In this document: positions 63,235-64,000 of the stretch, piece by piece
Position numbering within the stretch: position 1 is the stretch's first letter
Layout of the letters: every line of letters starts with the position of its first letter
Assembly: GCA_003164335.1 (NCBI GenBank)
Contig: PLTF01000019.1
Location: forward strand, 224 to 64,223
Reading direction: 5' to 3'
Origin: Fibrobacterota bacterium
GTDB taxonomy: Bacteria; Fibrobacterota; Chitinivibrionia; Chitinivibrionales; Chitinispirillaceae
DNA: 64,000 bases
The notes under the pieces: generated by a model
What the model was told of the DNA's origin: nothing
The model's database searches: none
Seen by the model: only the letters and a program-made list of their open reading frames with translations
Position numbers and translations under genes: made by a program

Positions 63235-63265
63235 AAAAAAAAGGCCTGCGATGGTATCGCAGGCC
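63235..63265 (-). terminator. Rho-independent terminator of the cold-shock gene
   Basis: On the minus strand GGCCTGCGAT-acc-ATCGCAGGCC, a perfect 10-bp stem, is followed by at least eight T. It lies 25 nt after the csp stop. Confidence 0.9.
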
Positions 63266-63290
63266 CACATATGCATAATGATCGGAGTAA

Positions 63291-63494
63291 TTAAAGCGGC
63301 GTTACGTTCTGTGCGTTTGGACCCTTCGCGCCATCAACCACTTCGTACTGCACCTTCTGACCTTCATCCAACTTCTTGAACCCAGATGACTGGATTGCGG
63401 AAAAATGGACGAATACATCCCGGGAACCATCGTCCGGAGAAACGAATCCGAAACCTTTGGCTTCATTGAACCACTTAACGACGCCTGTTGGCAT
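63291..63494 (-). CDS. cspA: Cold-shock domain protein
   Basis: 67 residues, OB-fold RNA chaperone. RNP1 [11 protein letters not shown] and RNP2 DVFVHFSAI are intact; the start [14 protein letters not shown] is the normal family start, so a 28-residue in-frame extension is rejected. A long leader upstream contains a GGCATTTTTTTATGCC hairpin (about 63576-63591), in keeping with the structured leaders of csp messages. A strong terminator follows. Confidence 0.95.
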   Translation of the reverse strand: MPTGVVKWFNEAKGFGFVSPDDGSRDVFVHFSAIQSSGFKKLDEGQKVQYEVVDGAKGPNAQNVTPL

Positions 63495-63639
63495 ACAGCA
63501 AACCTCTTCTGAAAAATGAAAGAATGTAGATATCACGAGGATATCCGATAACAGGAAGAAGATAGTATATGCCGGCATAAAAAAATGCCAGGACAGGTAT
63601 AACTTTTCGCCGGCGCCCTCCGGTATCGAATGCTGTCCA

Positions 63640-63789
63640 TTAAAAGGTGCTGCTCCCGAAAGAGCGGTGGGCCATGCGGGTTGCGTTTATCGCCAGTGAA
63701 ATCAGGGTCTTTCCGTCGGATTCCCGGCAGCGGACCTCACCGCAAAGGTCGTAAGAGCCGGGAACCGGCTTCGGGTTCGCTTTCTTCAT
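63640..63789 (-). CDS. Small hypothetical protein upstream of csp
   Basis: 49 residues from the ATG at 63789, which has GGAGGT four bases upstream; a longer in-frame start lacks a ribosome site. Basic N-terminus ([14 protein letters not shown]), a CGEVRC motif with Cys at about 16 and 20, then [22 protein letters not shown]. It may be a small zinc or nucleic-acid binder; no family recognised. It reads towards csp, 145 bp upstream of the csp start. Confidence 0.6.
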   Translation of the reverse strand: MKKANPKPVPGSYDLCGEVRCRESDGKTLISLAINATRMAHRSFGSSTF

Positions 63790-64000
63790 GGCGACCTCCG
63801 TCGGTTGCCGCGGAGCGAAGAAACCGGTGAAGGGCAGTGGATCGGCCATACGGCTCCCGGCCCCCTTTCCGCCTGTTTACCCTTTCCCCGGCTATTAATA
63901 TATTAAGACATAGAGAGTGGGCGCGACCCTGGGGAGGCCCTGCAGGGCCCCCGTGTGTCTCCATTTTACAGGAACGGCCGGCGCATGGGGAACTGCTTGC

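Overview
The window is GC-rich bacterial chromosome from a Gram-negative organism. Several large secreted proteins end in a C-terminal sorting domain of the type IX secretion (T9SS) kind, with a YPNPF motif and a FYVIRMK-type last strand. T9SS cargo points to the Fibrobacteres-Chlorobi-Bacteroidetes group. GC content and the modular FN3-like exoprotein style make an uncultured Fibrobacterota relative (Chitinivibrionia or Chitinispirillia type) my best guess, but no rRNA or T9SS machinery gene is present to prove it. I see no tRNA, rRNA, CRISPR array, prophage or complete insertion sequence.

Layout. 1-8.0 kb: three tandem T9SS-type exoproteins built from FN3-like repeats, a DEIG-type beta-sandwich module and a paired GWNM module. 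8.2-12.8 kb: zinc/manganese uptake locus (small CxxC membrane protein, outer-membrane barrel, ABC transporter znuA-znuC-znuB). 12.8-17.5 kb: trpS, a secreted GH2 glycosidase, and an hsp20 operon led by a 61-residue gene behind a sigma-54-type promoter. 17.8-22.8 kb: glycosyltransferase, purN, rnhB, DUF1015 protein, flippase-like membrane protein. 22.8-23.2 kb: an inverted pair of multi-hairpin units. 23.3-27.4 kb: MoxR ATPase, larB, and ftsH with a second sigma-54-type promoter. 27.7-32.2 kb: two tandem LamG/FN3 exoproteins. 32.2-36.4 kb: a diguanylate cyclase gene overlapping aroE-aroA-aroB. 36.6-41.5 kb: XRE-cupin regulator, leuC-leuD, vapBC, MFS transporter. 41.6-45.0 kb: an exoprotein with a predicted seven-bladed propeller. 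45.2-50.9 kb: signalling operon (histidine kinase, HDOD response regulator, second response regulator, FapA/DUF342). 51.2-54.5 kb: V4R protein plus a 63-residue partner, M17 aminopeptidase, GDPD. 54.8-61.3 kb: HAD phosphatase, class A PBP, Ser/Thr kinase, GT39 glycosyltransferase. 61.3-64 kb: two candidate structured RNAs, several small proteins, a small outer-membrane barrel and a cold-shock protein.

How the parts relate. Most of the window is housekeeping and cell-envelope biology, with dispersed palindromic repeats in the gaps between operons. The most unusual signals are non-coding. They are the two-copy inverted, covarying multi-hairpin element at 22.82-23.23 kb; a 14-bp-stem hairpin with a cytosine-free 48-nt loop at 61.44-61.52 kb followed by a tiered attenuator-like structure; and two well-formed -24/-12 promoters that would put a small heat-shock chaperone and the FtsH protease under sigma-54 control. 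All family assignments come from reading motifs; no search was run.
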